Positions 34,965-42,859 of a DNA stretch of 64,000 bases are shown piece by piece. Origin of the DNA: Cellulomonas chitinilytica (GTDB taxonomy: Bacteria > Actinomycetota > Actinomycetes > Actinomycetales > Cellulomonadaceae); assembly GCF_016862675.1 (NCBI RefSeq), contig NZ_BONK01000005.1:62001-126000 (forward strand). The letters are read 5' to 3'. A program made the position numbers and the translations under genes. The first letter of the stretch is position 1. The number at the start of each line of letters is the position of its first letter. The notes beneath the pieces were generated by a model that saw nothing but the letters and a program-made list of their open reading frames with translations, searched no databases and was not told the DNA's origin.

Positions 34965-35959
34965 CCACGACAGCACCACCCGGGCCTGCGATCCTCTGCG
35001 AGGACCTCGTGCGGGTGTTCGTCACCGAGGGCGTCGAGGTCCAGGCGCTGCAGGGCCTCAACCTGCGGGTCGACACCGGGGAGCTCGTCGCGGTCGTCGG
35101 CGCGTCCGGCTCGGGCAAGTCGACGCTGCTGACCATCCTGTCGGGGCTCGACCGGCCGACGGCGGGCACGGCCGTGGTGTCCGGGACCAACCTCGTGACG
35201 ATGGGCGGGGCCGAGCGCCGTCGCTACCAGCGGGACGTCGTGGGGTTCGTCTGGCAGCAGACGTCGCGCAACCTGCTGCCGTACCTTACGGCGGCCGAGA
35301 ACGTCGCGGTGCCGCTCGTGGTGTCCGGGGCCCGGGGCCGGGCGGCACGCGCCCTGGAGCTGCTCGACGTGATGGGGGTCGCCGACTGCCGCGACAGGCT
35401 GCCCGCGCAGATGTCCGGCGGCCAGCAGCAGCGGGTCGCGATCGCGACCGCCGTCGCGGGCTCGCCGCGCGTCCTGCTCGCCGACGAGCCGACGGGTGAG
35501 CTCGACGAGTCGACGTCGCAGGACGTGCTCGAGGCGATGCGCCACGTCAACGCGACGCTGGGGGTGACGACGCTCATCGTCACGCACGACCCGACGGTCT
35601 CGGAGCACGTGCACCGCACGGTCCAGATCCGCGACGGCCGCACGTCCACCGAGGTGCTGCGCCGCACCGAGCGGGGCGAGGACGGCGTCGAGCGGCTGCA
35701 CGCCGAGGAGTTCGCGGTGCTCGACAAGGTGGGGCGGCTGCAGCTGCCGCGCGAGGTCGTCGAGCGGCTCGACCTGCGCGACCGGGTCCGCCTCGGCCTG
35801 GAGACCGACCACGTCCGGGTGTCGCGCCACGACCACGTGCCGGGGACCGACGATCCGCCGGGCACCGATGGCCCGCCGGGCACCGACGGCCCGCCGGGCA
35901 CCGACGAAGCCCGGGGGACCGACGACTCCCCGGGCACCGACGACGGAGGTGCGCGATGA
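34961..35959 (+). CDS. ABC transporter ATPase fused to an AbrB-like domain
   Basis: 332 residues. A complete LolD/MacB-type ATPase: Walker A GASGSGKST, Q-loop, signature MSGGQQQRVAIA, Walker B VLLADEPTGELD and H-loop THDP. After the ATPase (about residue 250) comes V-L-D-K-V-G-R-L-Q-L-P-R-E-V followed by DRVRLGLETDHV, the pattern of SpoVT/AbrB swapped-hairpin domains. The protein ends in six copies of a 6-residue repeat (PGTD-based). It energises the FtsX permeases with the next ATPase. ATG follows AAGGAGAAGC and overlaps the permease stop. The AbrB-like part may be a dimerisation or regulatory module. Confidence 0.9.
   Translation: MTTTAPPGPAILCEDLVRVFVTEGVEVQALQGLNLRVDTGELVAVVGASGSGKSTLLTILSGLDRPTAGTAVVSGTNLVTMGGAERRRYQRDVVGFVWQQTSRNLLPYLTAAENVAVPLVVSGARGRAARALELLDVMGVADCRDRLPAQMSGGQQQRVAIATAVAGSPRVLLADEPTGELDESTSQDVLEAMRHVNATLGVTTLIVTHDPTVSEHVHRTVQIRDGRTSTEVLRRTERGEDGVERLHAEEFAVLDKVGRLQLPREVVERLDLRDRVRLGLETDHVRVSRHDHVPGTDDPPGTDGPPGTDGPPGTDEARGTDDSPGTDDGGAR
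35840..35947 (+). repeat. six-copy 18-bp repeat coding the ATPase tail
   Basis: Six 18-base units related to CCGGGCACCGACGGCCCG; two central copies differ at one base. They encode PGTDDP, PGTDGP, PGTDGP, PGTDEA, RGTDDS, PGTDDG at the C-terminus of the first ATPase. Confidence 0.9.
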
Positions 35960-36648
35960 CGGGCGTCCGCGGGACCGGCCTGACCCGCTCGTACGGCACC
36001 GGCGCGACCCTGGTCCACGCGCTGCGCGGGGTCGACGTGCACGCCGAGCCGGGCGAGCTCGTGGTGGTGCGCGGCAGGTCCGGCTCGGGCAAGACCTCGC
36101 TCCTGCACGTGCTCGGTGGCCTGGAGCGGCCGGACTCCGGGCAGGTGGAGGTCGACGGCGTGGACCTCACGGCGCTGCGTCCGGACCAGGTGCTCGAGCT
36201 GCGCCGCACCCGGATCGCGTACGTGTTCCAGGCGTTCGGGCTCATCCCGGTGCTGTCGGCCGCGGAGAACGTCGAGGTGCCTCTGCGGGTGCTGCGGACC
36301 GACCCGGCGGAGCGGGACCGGCGCGTCGCCGACGCGCTGGCCGCCGTCGGGCTCGAACGGCACGCGCACCAGCGGCCCGCGGAGCTCTCCGGCGGGCAGC
36401 AGCAGCGGGTCGCGATCGCCCGGGCGCTCGTGCACCGGCCGACGGTGCTGCTGGCCGACGAGCCCACCGGCCAGCTCGACAGCGGCACGGCGGCGGTCGT
36501 CATGGACCTGCTCGTGGAGCTCGTGCACGGGCACGGCGTGGCGGCGGTCGTCACGACGCACGACCCCCTCATGGCCGAGCGCGCGGACCGGCTCGTCGAG
36601 CTGCACTCGGGCGAGCTGCGCGCACCGCGGCCTGCGGCGGGCGCATAG
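35956..36648 (+). CDS. ABC transporter ATPase (LolD/MacB-type)
   Basis: 230 residues, a compact ATPase with nothing added: Walker A GRSGSGKTS, Q-loop YVFQAFGLIP, signature LSGGQQQRVAIARAL, Walker B VLLADEPTGQLD, H-loop TTHDP. It is the typical partner of FtsX-type exporters. Start overlaps the preceding ATPase stop (ATGA), making it the last gene of the four-gene operon. Presence of two distinct ATPases with two permeases suggests a hetero-complex. The 3' end is 10 bases from the convergent HTH_42 gene with no hairpin between. Confidence 0.93.
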   Translation: MTGVRGTGLTRSYGTGATLVHALRGVDVHAEPGELVVVRGRSGSGKTSLLHVLGGLERPDSGQVEVDGVDLTALRPDQVLELRRTRIAYVFQAFGLIPVLSAAENVEVPLRVLRTDPAERDRRVADALAAVGLERHAHQRPAELSGGQQQRVAIARALVHRPTVLLADEPTGQLDSGTAAVVMDLLVELVHGHGVAAVVTTHDPLMAERADRLVELHSGELRAPRPAAGA

Positions 36649-36657
36649 GGCACCGGG

Positions 36658-37758
36658 TCACGCCGAGGCGCCGCCCAGGTGCCACGCCCGGCCGACGATC
36701 GCCGCGAGGCGCCCGACCTCGTCGGCGAGCGCCGAGCGCGCGGCCGTCCGGCCCGTGAACCAGCCCACCTGCACCTCGTCGCCGGCGAGCGTCCACGTGC
36801 CGTGCACGACCCCGCCGACCACCACGACGGCGGCGCCGCGGCTCACCGGCGCGCGTCGCTCGGGTGGCACGACGTGCGCGTCGGCGGTGCCGGGACCGAG
36901 CACCCACTGGTCGTAGCGGGGCAGCAGCCGCACGCTCGTCGACGGCTCGGCGGCGAGCAGCTCGTCGTGGTCCTCGCGGAGCACGACGGCGGCCTCGCCG
37001 TCGACGTCCACCTCCGCGAGACGGTCGCCGAGACCGCCGAGCCACCGCACGACGTTCTGGCGACCCGCCCCGAGGCCGTCGCCCAGCCAGTAGTGCACGT
37101 GGCCCGCCGTCGTCGGGCCGTAGGCGCGCAGGTACGCCTCGACGGCACGCGCCCCGGCGGTGTCGAGGTCGAGGAGGCCCGTCCATCGCGGGTTGCCGTC
37201 CAGCCGCTGGAACGTCGGACGCCCGTCCCGGGACGGGCCCAGGCTCAGGTCGCCCTGCCACGCGAACGCCTTGAGCAGGGTCCACGCGCCGTCGGCGAAG
37301 GTCGCGGCCAGGTGCCGGTACCGGGTGTCCGCCGTGACGGCCGCCCCGAGCTCGGGCACGGTGAGGGGCCCGTCGGCGAGCGCGTCCCGGACGACCTGCC
37401 GCAGCGGCGGCCAGTCGTCGGGGGCGAGACCGTAGAAGCTCTGCCAGCTCGGCAGCTCCCACATCCGGCCGCGCGCCCGCAGCGCGAGGTACGCGGCGGC
37501 GTCCTCGGGCGTCATCAGGTGCGTCGCGCCGCGGAACGCGAACGTCCTGATCAGCGCGCCGTCCGCGAGCGCGCGGGCCACGTCCCCGGGCGCGGACTCC
37601 CGGCGCCGGGTGCGCACCGCGAGCTCGGCCGCGTCGTCGGGGTGCGCGGGGACGGCGCCGAGCGCCCGGACCACGTCGGTGCTGGACCCGGCGCCGACCG
37701 GGTCCAGCAGGTGCCGTCGCAGGCGCCAGGCCAGCGCCTGGGCCCAGGTCAGGGGCAC
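36658..37758 (-). CDS. HTH_42 (AlkZ/YcaQ-superfamily) winged-helix protein
   Basis: 366 residues matching the winged-helix HTH_42 family: ALAWRLRRHLLDPVG near the N-terminus, RTFAFRGATHLMTPED, TLLKAFAWQGDLSLG, and RLLPRYDQWVLGP near the C-terminus. Characterised members are DNA glycosylases that unhook alkylated or crosslinked bases and carry a Q-x-Q (or Q-x-D) motif after the first helix-turn. At that place this protein reads G-A-V-P-A-H, so the catalytic glutamines are missing. GTG 37758 starts 11 bases after the stop of the upstream reductase gene; start is uncertain because no ribosome site is visible. Confidence 0.8.
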   Translation of the reverse strand: MPLTWAQALAWRLRRHLLDPVGAGSSTDVVRALGAVPAHPDDAAELAVRTRRRESAPGDVARALADGALIRTFAFRGATHLMTPEDAAAYLALRARGRMWELPSWQSFYGLAPDDWPPLRQVVRDALADGPLTVPELGAAVTADTRYRHLAATFADGAWTLLKAFAWQGDLSLGPSRDGRPTFQRLDGNPRWTGLLDLDTAGARAVEAYLRAYGPTTAGHVHYWLGDGLGAGRQNVVRWLGGLGDRLAEVDVDGEAAVVLREDHDELLAAEPSTSVRLLPRYDQWVLGPGTADAHVVPPERRAPVSRGAAVVVVGGVVHGTWTLAGDEVQVGWFTGRTAARSALADEVGRLAAIVGRAWHLGGASA

Positions 37759-37769
37759 GGACCGGCGGG

Positions 37770-38390
37770 TCAGGACTCGTCGGAGCCGGGGATGTGCTCG
37801 ATGGCCGTCTCGTACGTCCCGCTGCCCGGCACCTCGCCAGGCCCGTAGATGAGGCGGACGACGCCGGTCGGGAAGATGTCCGAGCGCAGCAGGCGCAGCG
37901 GGTAGATCGGCTCGCCCTCGTCGAACAGGCGCTCGCCCTTGCGTGCTGCGACGGGGTGCACGAGCAGCCGCAGCTCGTCGAGCAGCCCGGCGGCCAGGAG
38001 CTGGCGCACGACGGAGATCGAGCCCGGCACCAGGATCTTGCCGACGCCCGGCTCGGCGGCGAGCGCCGTGACGGCCTCGACGAGGTCGCCCCGCAGCGGC
38101 TCGGCGTTGCGCCAGCCGAGGTCCTGCGTGCCGCGTGTGACGACGACCTTGCGGGTGTCGCCGAGCTGCGCCGCGTACGACGCGTCCTCGCCGCCGGCGG
38201 CCTCCCGCTCGGGCCATGCACCGGCGAAGCTGTCGTACGTGACGCGGCCGATCAGGAGCACGTCGACGCCGCGGTAGTCCTCCATCACCGCGGCACCCAT
38301 GTGCTCGTCGAAGTAGGGGAAGTGCCACGCCGGGTCGATCTCGACGACGCCGTCGAGCGAGGTGAACAGGGTGGACACGATCGTCGCCAT
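37770..38390 (-). CDS. RibD C-terminal/dihydrofolate-reductase-like protein
   Basis: 206 residues with the RibD_C fold: SLDGVVEIDPAWHFPYFDE at the N-terminus, LLIGRVTYDSFAGAWP, KVVVTRGTQDLGW and a KILVPGSISVVRQLLAAGLLDELRL split over residues ~125-150. These stand-alone proteins are NADPH-dependent reductases of unknown substrate, widespread in actinobacteria. ATG 38390 follows GGAGGAC; the in-frame upstream start 38528 was rejected. Likely co-transcribed with the HTH_42 gene that starts 11 bases after its stop. Confidence 0.87.
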   Translation of the reverse strand: MATIVSTLFTSLDGVVEIDPAWHFPYFDEHMGAAVMEDYRGVDVLLIGRVTYDSFAGAWPEREAAGGEDASYAAQLGDTRKVVVTRGTQDLGWRNAEPLRGDLVEAVTALAAEPGVGKILVPGSISVVRQLLAAGLLDELRLLVHPVAARKGERLFDEGEPIYPLRLLRSDIFPTGVVRLIYGPGEVPGSGTYETAIEHIPGSDES

Positions 38391-38616
38391 CAGTCCTCCA
38401 GGGTCGCTGCGCCCGCGTCCCACGGCCGCGAGTCGATCAGACCGTACCCGGCGCCCTGACGCATCCACAGGCCGCTCGCCGTGCGTGTGCTGAACGGGCG
38501 TGCGGCGCGTGGTTCGTCCGATGCGCACGCGACGGGCACACGACGTGCTCCAGCCCTTCGCCGGACGGCCCTGTCGTCCGGGCCGTACGTCCCGGCGGGC
38601 GTCTGCGGCGCCTTCC

Positions 38617-38622
38617 TAGCGT
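38617..38622 (+). promoter_or_regulatory. -10 element of the lipoprotein gene
   Basis: TAGCGT lies 40 bases before ATG 38662. Transcription would begin near 38630 and give a short leader that carries the ACGGAG ribosome site. No distinct -35. Confidence 0.45.
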
Positions 38623-38661
38623 GTCGGGGCACACATGTGAGGACGAACGGAGATCGACACG

Positions 38662-39393
38662 ATGACAGGCAAGTGGATGACGGTGGCGCTCGGCGGGGTC
38701 GTGGCGGCGCTGGCGCTCTCGGCATGCTCGGGAAGCGCGGACGCCTCGCAGGAGCAGGTGACCTCGACCCCGTCGACGGCCGCCTCCGAGCAGCCGGCCG
38801 ACGCGGCGCCGACGCCGGAGGCCGGGAAGGTGACGGTCGAGGGCGTGGGTGCGGTGACGGACCAGTACGGCATGGTCGCGGTGTACGCGACCGTCGTGAA
38901 CCCGACGACCGACAAGGTCCTCGCGAGCGTGAGCTTCGCGGGCTACGACGCCGCTGGCACCGTGCTGGGCACGACCTCCAGCAGCGCGCCGATCGTCGCC
39001 GCGGGCGACAAGCAGCAGGTCGTGACCTACCTCTCGGTGCCCGACGGTGCGCAGGTGGCGTCCACGACGGCCCAGGTCGAGATCATCGACTCCAGCAAGG
39101 ACGAGCACCCCACGTCACGCCTCACGCCGGCGCAGGTCACCGTGCAGAGCGACGACTACTCGATCAAGGTGACGGGGACCCTCGACTCGGCGTTCGACCA
39201 GTCGTTCACCAACCCCGGGCTCAACGCCGTCTGCACCGACGCGGCCGGCGCGGTCGTGGCGGCGGGCTTCACGTTCGGCGACGGCACGGTCGTCCCGGGC
39301 CAGCCGTACCCGTACTCGATCTCGCTGACCGGCGCGGCGCCGGCGACCTGCGTCGTGACGGCCGGCGTGACGAACCTGTCCGAAGCGTCCTGA
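38662..39393 (+). CDS. secreted lipoprotein of unknown function
   Basis: 243 residues. Signal peptide ending in a lipobox LSAC (lipid-modified Cys22), then a Ser/Thr/Pro/Ala-rich spacer (~23-55) and a beta-rich region that looks like two FxLYD-type immunoglobulin-like repeats (VYATVVNPTTDKVLASVSFAGYD split over residues ~73-95; a second with FTNPGLNAVC). Anchored to the outer face of the cytoplasmic membrane. Function unknown; similar small lipoproteins are common in actinobacteria. Followed by a strong terminator hairpin. Confidence 0.82.
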   Translation: MTGKWMTVALGGVVAALALSACSGSADASQEQVTSTPSTAASEQPADAAPTPEAGKVTVEGVGAVTDQYGMVAVYATVVNPTTDKVLASVSFAGYDAAGTVLGTTSSSAPIVAAGDKQQVVTYLSVPDGAQVASTTAQVEIIDSSKDEHPTSRLTPAQVTVQSDDYSIKVTGTLDSAFDQSFTNPGLNAVCTDAAGAVVAAGFTFGDGTVVPGQPYPYSISLTGAAPATCVVTAGVTNLSEAS

Positions 39394-39396
39394 CCC

Positions 39397-39432
39397 GGCA
39401 GCCCTGACCGTGCCCGCACGGTCAGGGCTGCC
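39397..39432. terminator. bidirectional hairpin, overlaps neighbour's stop codon
   Basis: A perfect 16-bp stem (39397-39412 with 39417-39432; arms start GGCAGCCCTGACC and end GGTCAGGGCTGCC) with a CCCG loop. It lies 3 bases after the lipoprotein stop and contains the stop codon and last codons of the convergent membrane-protein gene. Confidence 0.85.
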
Positions 39433-40375
39433 CGGCGTTCGCGTCGTTCCCCGAGGGTGGCGGGCAGCTCCGGGCAGCCGTCTCGACGGCCTCCTCGTCC
39501 CAGTTCTCGGTGGTCTGCAGGATCCAGAAGACGACGAAGAGCCCCAGCAGCACCGCCTCGACGGTGAGCAGGCTGTACGGCCACTGCTCGGCGCCGCGCC
39601 ACCACCCGACCAGCGCGGCGATCGCGGCCCCGACCACGGTCGCGAGCATGAGGAGGCTGAGCCACCCGTAGGCGGTGCTGTACGCGTCGGGCGACATGCC
39701 CTTGGGCTTGCCGAGCGGGGGCTGGTTCACCTGCCGGGCGGCGTAGGCGGCGGCACCGGCGATGCACACGAAGAACAGGATCGCGGCCGCGTAGTGCGCG
39801 CCGACGAGGAACGCGTCGTGCCACCCGACGAACCAGACGGCGAACGCGACCCAGACGCCGGTCAGGACGACGAGGCCCACCCGCCTCGACCCCGTGGGGA
39901 CGTCGGCGCGGTTCCACCAGGCGAACGCGAGCACGAGGGTCCCGACGAGCAGCAGCGCCGTCACGTTGTTGTCGACGCCCGGGACGAGGTCGGGCGGGAT
40001 GCACCGGTCGGGGCCGGGGCACCCGTCGGGCCCCGGGGCGACGGGCACGGGCACGAACGCGACGAACGGGATGACCATCCCCGCGAGGTCGAGGAGCGAG
40101 TCCTCCCACCCGGGCCTGCCCTTGATGGCGATCAGGGCGGGCCCGATCGCGACGAGCGACCCGACGAGCACGTTGCGCACCGGTGAGTAGAAGTACCCGC
40201 TGACGGACCCGAAGCGTGCGCCGTCGCCCCACCCGATCTCGATGACGAGGGACGTCGCAAGCAGGAGCGCCATCGCGACGATCGCGACCCGCAGCGACCG
40301 GTACGTGGTGCGGGTCGCGGAGGTCAGGGCGTCCGCCACGGCGTCCGGCGGTGCCGGCTGCGGTCCGTCCGTCAT
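39422..40375 (-). CDS. integral membrane protein, unknown
   Basis: 317 residues with about seven hydrophobic helices. The loop after the third helix holds two close cysteines (GCPGPDRC) that probably form an extracytoplasmic disulphide; a GWHDAFLVGAHYAAAI segment carries two His within the membrane region. C-terminus TAARSCPPPSG. I do not recognise a named family. ATG 40375 is preferred over GTG 40381 because AGGGG lies five bases before it. The last codons are part of the terminator hairpin shared with the lipoprotein gene. Confidence 0.75.
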   Translation of the reverse strand: MTDGPQPAPPDAVADALTSATRTTYRSLRVAIVAMALLLATSLVIEIGWGDGARFGSVSGYFYSPVRNVLVGSLVAIGPALIAIKGRPGWEDSLLDLAGMVIPFVAFVPVPVAPGPDGCPGPDRCIPPDLVPGVDNNVTALLLVGTLVLAFAWWNRADVPTGSRRVGLVVLTGVWVAFAVWFVGWHDAFLVGAHYAAAILFFVCIAGAAAYAARQVNQPPLGKPKGMSPDAYSTAYGWLSLLMLATVVGAAIAALVGWWRGAEQWPYSLLTVEAVLLGLFVVFWILQTTENWDEEAVETAARSCPPPSGNDANAGQP

Positions 40376-40440
40376 GCTCACCCCTGCCCGCCGCGCGAGT
40401 CGTGTCCGGGGACATCATGGCGGCGGACGGGCCGCGACGC

Positions 40441-41811
40441 TCAGGGGGCCAGCCGCTCCACCGCGAGCGGGTGCACGACGACGAGCGGGTCGCTGTCCAG
40501 GTCGAGGACGCGTGACCGGGCCGGGGGTGTGTCGACGGTCTCGAAGCGGACCGTCGCCTCCCGCCCGCGCACGTGCACGACCCACCCGCGGCCCAGCACG
40601 GCGTGCTCGACGTCGAGACCGGGGCGGGAGACCTGCTCGTCGAGCAGCCGCGGCCGCGCGGGACCTGGGTCGGCGGTCGGTGCGGCGACGTCGGGGGCGA
40701 CCTGCGGCTCCGGTGCCTCGTCGTCCCAGGGCAGCGTGAGCTGGGCGTGCGAGGTGAGGTTGTGGAACGACACGCCGAGCAGGCGGACCGAGTCGCTGAT
40801 GCCCGCGGCGAGGGCTGCCTGCTGCGCGGCGGCACGCAGCTCGGCGGGCTCGGCGGACGGCTGCGGGAGCGTGACCGACCGCGTCACGGTGGTGAAGTCG
40901 GCGAAGCGGACCTTCGCGACGACGGTCCGGGCCCCGCCGCCGTGCGCGGTGAGCCGGCGCAGGGCCTCGTCCGCCACGGCGTCGACGGCGGCGGCGATCG
41001 TCTCGCGGCCGAAGATGTCCTCGGCGAACGTGCGCTCCGCGCCGACGGACTTGCGTTCGCCGCTCGGCCCGACGGCCCGCAGGTCGACGCCGCGCGCCAG
41101 CCGGTACAGGTTCGTGCCTGCGGACTCGCCGATGGTCATGGTGAGGACGTCGAGCGGCTGACGGCGCAGGTCGGCGACGGTGCGCACGTCGAGGCGTTCG
41201 AGCGCGGCCTGCGTCGCGGGGCCGATGCCCGGCACGGCGCGTGCGGGCAGGGGGAGCAGGAAGTCGTCCTCGTCCGCAGGTTCGACGACGAGCAGGCCGT
41301 CGGGCTTGGCCGCGTCGGACGCGAGCTTCGCGACGAGCTTGGTCCGTCCGACGCCGATGGACACTGCGAGCCCTGTCCGCGCGCGGATCCGTCCGCGGAC
41401 GTCCGCCGCGGCGGCGGCCGGGTCGGACGCGTGCGGGCCGGCCTCGAGGTCGACGAACGCCTCGTCGATGCTGATCGGCTCGACGAGCTCCGACAGGGTC
41501 GCGAGCTCCGCCATGATCTGCCGCGAGTACGCCGAGTAGGCCTCGAACCGGGGCGAGAGCACGGCCGCGGCCGGCACGAGGCGGCGGGCGCGGCTCATCG
41601 ACATCGCCGACCGCGCACCCGCCCGGCGGGCCTCGTACGACGCCGTGGACACGACTCCGCGCGGGCCGGTGCCGCCGACGAGCACGGGCTTGCCGCGCAG
41701 CGACGGCTTGTCCCGCTGCTCGACGGCCGCGAAGAACGAGTCCGCGTCGGCGTGCAGCACGGTCGCCCGGGCACGCACGCGCGACGCGTCGGCGAGCTCC
41801 TCGGGATCCAC
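40441..41811 (-). CDS. dinB: DNA polymerase IV (Y family)
   Basis: 456 residues. All catalytic parts are present: DADSFFAAVEQ (first Asp), YEARRAGARSAMSM, SIDEAFVDL (Asp-Glu pair), thumb helix-hairpin-helix (VPGIGPATQAALERL), little finger (AERTFAEDI...RFADFTTVTRS), and a clamp-binding-like QLTLPWDD near residue 355. The ~90-residue C-terminal extension after that motif resembles the tail of actinobacterial DinB2-type proteins. It performs translesion synthesis. No LexA box is visible in front of it, unlike the imu operon. GTG 41811 has only a weak ribosome site. Confidence 0.93.
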   Translation of the reverse strand: MDPEELADASRVRARATVLHADADSFFAAVEQRDKPSLRGKPVLVGGTGPRGVVSTASYEARRAGARSAMSMSRARRLVPAAAVLSPRFEAYSAYSRQIMAELATLSELVEPISIDEAFVDLEAGPHASDPAAAAADVRGRIRARTGLAVSIGVGRTKLVAKLASDAAKPDGLLVVEPADEDDFLLPLPARAVPGIGPATQAALERLDVRTVADLRRQPLDVLTMTIGESAGTNLYRLARGVDLRAVGPSGERKSVGAERTFAEDIFGRETIAAAVDAVADEALRRLTAHGGGARTVVAKVRFADFTTVTRSVTLPQPSAEPAELRAAAQQAALAAGISDSVRLLGVSFHNLTSHAQLTLPWDDEAPEPQVAPDVAAPTADPGPARPRLLDEQVSRPGLDVEHAVLGRGWVVHVRGREATVRFETVDTPPARSRVLDLDSDPLVVVHPLAVERLAP

Positions 41812-41879
41812 GGGCCTACTGTGCCTGGTCCCGGCACCCGTCCCGGACGCGGCTCCCGGTGCGTCGTGCCGACGGACCC

Positions 41880-42248
41880 CTACGCGGGCCCGCCGAGCTC
41901 GCGCAGCGGCGCGGTGCGCTCGCCGCCCGCGTCGCCGGTGTTGACGGTGCCCTTCGACTCGACCATGACGACCCACACCTCGTCGTCGGCGCGCGGGCAG
42001 TGCTCGACGCCGCGCGGGACCACGTGCACGTCCTGTGGCCCGAGCACCACGTCGCCGTCCCGCAGCTGCAGGGTGAGCGTGCCGGCGACCACGAGGAAGA
42101 GCTCGTCGCTGTCCGGGTGGCTGTGCCACACGAACTCGCCGTGGAGCTTGGCCACCTTCACGTCGTGGTCGTTGACGCTCGTCAGCCGGTGCGGCTGCCA
42201 CGGCTCGGAGATCGACCCGAGCGCCGCCAGGATGTTCGTCACCGTCAT
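41880..42248 (-). CDS. cupin-domain protein
   Basis: 122 residues, a single small cupin barrel. First metal motif WHSHPDSDELFLVVAG gives H-x-H-x5-E, second G-x-P-x-x-x-x-H as VPRGVEHCP. Similar proteins bind a divalent metal and act as isomerases or small-ligand sensors; the role here is unknown. Cytoplasmic. ATG 42248 is near the divergent riboswitch leader (starting ~42331), so the ~80 bases between contain both promoters; no clear -10 was found. Confidence 0.85.
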   Translation of the reverse strand: MTVTNILAALGSISEPWQPHRLTSVNDHDVKVAKLHGEFVWHSHPDSDELFLVVAGTLTLQLRDGDVVLGPQDVHVVPRGVEHCPRADDEVWVVMVESKGTVNTGDAGGERTAPLRELGGPA

Positions 42249-42330
42249 GCGGCGAGCGTAGGGCCGGCGGACGACCACAGGGTGAGAAGCGGGCGGACCG
42301 GACCGTCCGGTGCGAGTAGGTTCGTCCTGC

Positions 42331-42436
42331 CAACGCCGGGGAGCTCGAGACAGTCGGGCTGAGAGGACGGGCCGCGACACCGCGAGGTGTCAGCGCACGT
42401 CGACCCGAGAACCTGAACTGGGTAATGCCAGCGGAG
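42331..42436 (+). ncRNA. TPP riboswitch (THI element)
   Basis: The conserved aptamer pieces occur in order: GGGCTGAGAGG, a variable P3 stem (GACACCGCGAGGTGTC hairpin), GAACCTGAACTGGGTAATGCCAGCG, then GGAGGGA. These are the pyrimidine- and pyrophosphate-sensing halves of the thiamine-pyrophosphate riboswitch. It lies ~125 bases before the thiamine-binding-protein start, leaving an expression platform of ~120 bases. TPP binding should shut off the downstream transporter operon. Ends are approximate. Confidence 0.93.
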
Positions 42437-42561
42437 GGATGCGCCATCGAGCGCGGCGTGGGCGGTCGGCACGGCCGTGCGCCGGGTCCCCGTCGTCGTC
42501 GTGCCCGGTGCGGGCGGTCCTCGGTGCGCCGTACCCGGTTCCGACCCACCGGAGGAGCACC

Positions 42562-42855
42562 GTGCTCGCACAGATCCAGGTCTCGCCCCGCCCGAGCGGC
42601 ACCGACGACGACCGCTACGCCTACGTCGACGCCGCCATCGCCGTCATCCAGCAGTCCGGCCTCGTGTACGAGGTCGGCGCCATGGGCACCACCGTCCAGG
42701 GCACCCCCGACCAGGTGTGGCCGTTGCTGCGCGCCGTGCACGAGGCGACCGTGCGGGCGGGGGCGTCCGCCGTGTCCAGCGTCATCAAGGTCGGCCAGGC
42801 GAAGGACGACGCCGGGCCGACGATCCAGGACCTCGTGGGCAAGTTCCGGGCCTGA
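42562..42855 (+). CDS. MTH1187/YkoF-type thiamine-binding protein
   Basis: 97 residues. It matches the small MTH1187-family thiamine-binding proteins: N-terminal strand LAQIQVSPRPSG, then YVDAAIAVIQQSGLVYEVGAMGTTV split over residues ~24-48, VWPLLRAVHEA and a final IKVGQAKDD strand. These ferredoxin-like proteins bind thiamine or its pyrimidine in the cytoplasm. First gene after the TPP riboswitch. GTG 42562 follows GGAGGAG. The permease starts 4 bases after its stop. Its job may be to capture or pass on the imported precursor. Confidence 0.9.
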   Translation: MLAQIQVSPRPSGTDDDRYAYVDAAIAVIQQSGLVYEVGAMGTTVQGTPDQVWPLLRAVHEATVRAGASAVSSVIKVGQAKDDAGPTIQDLVGKFRA

Positions 42856-42859
42856 CGTC

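Noticed and set aside
42248..42330. A divergent promoter pair between the cupin gene and the riboswitch
   Set aside because: No convincing -10/-35 pair could be placed on either strand.
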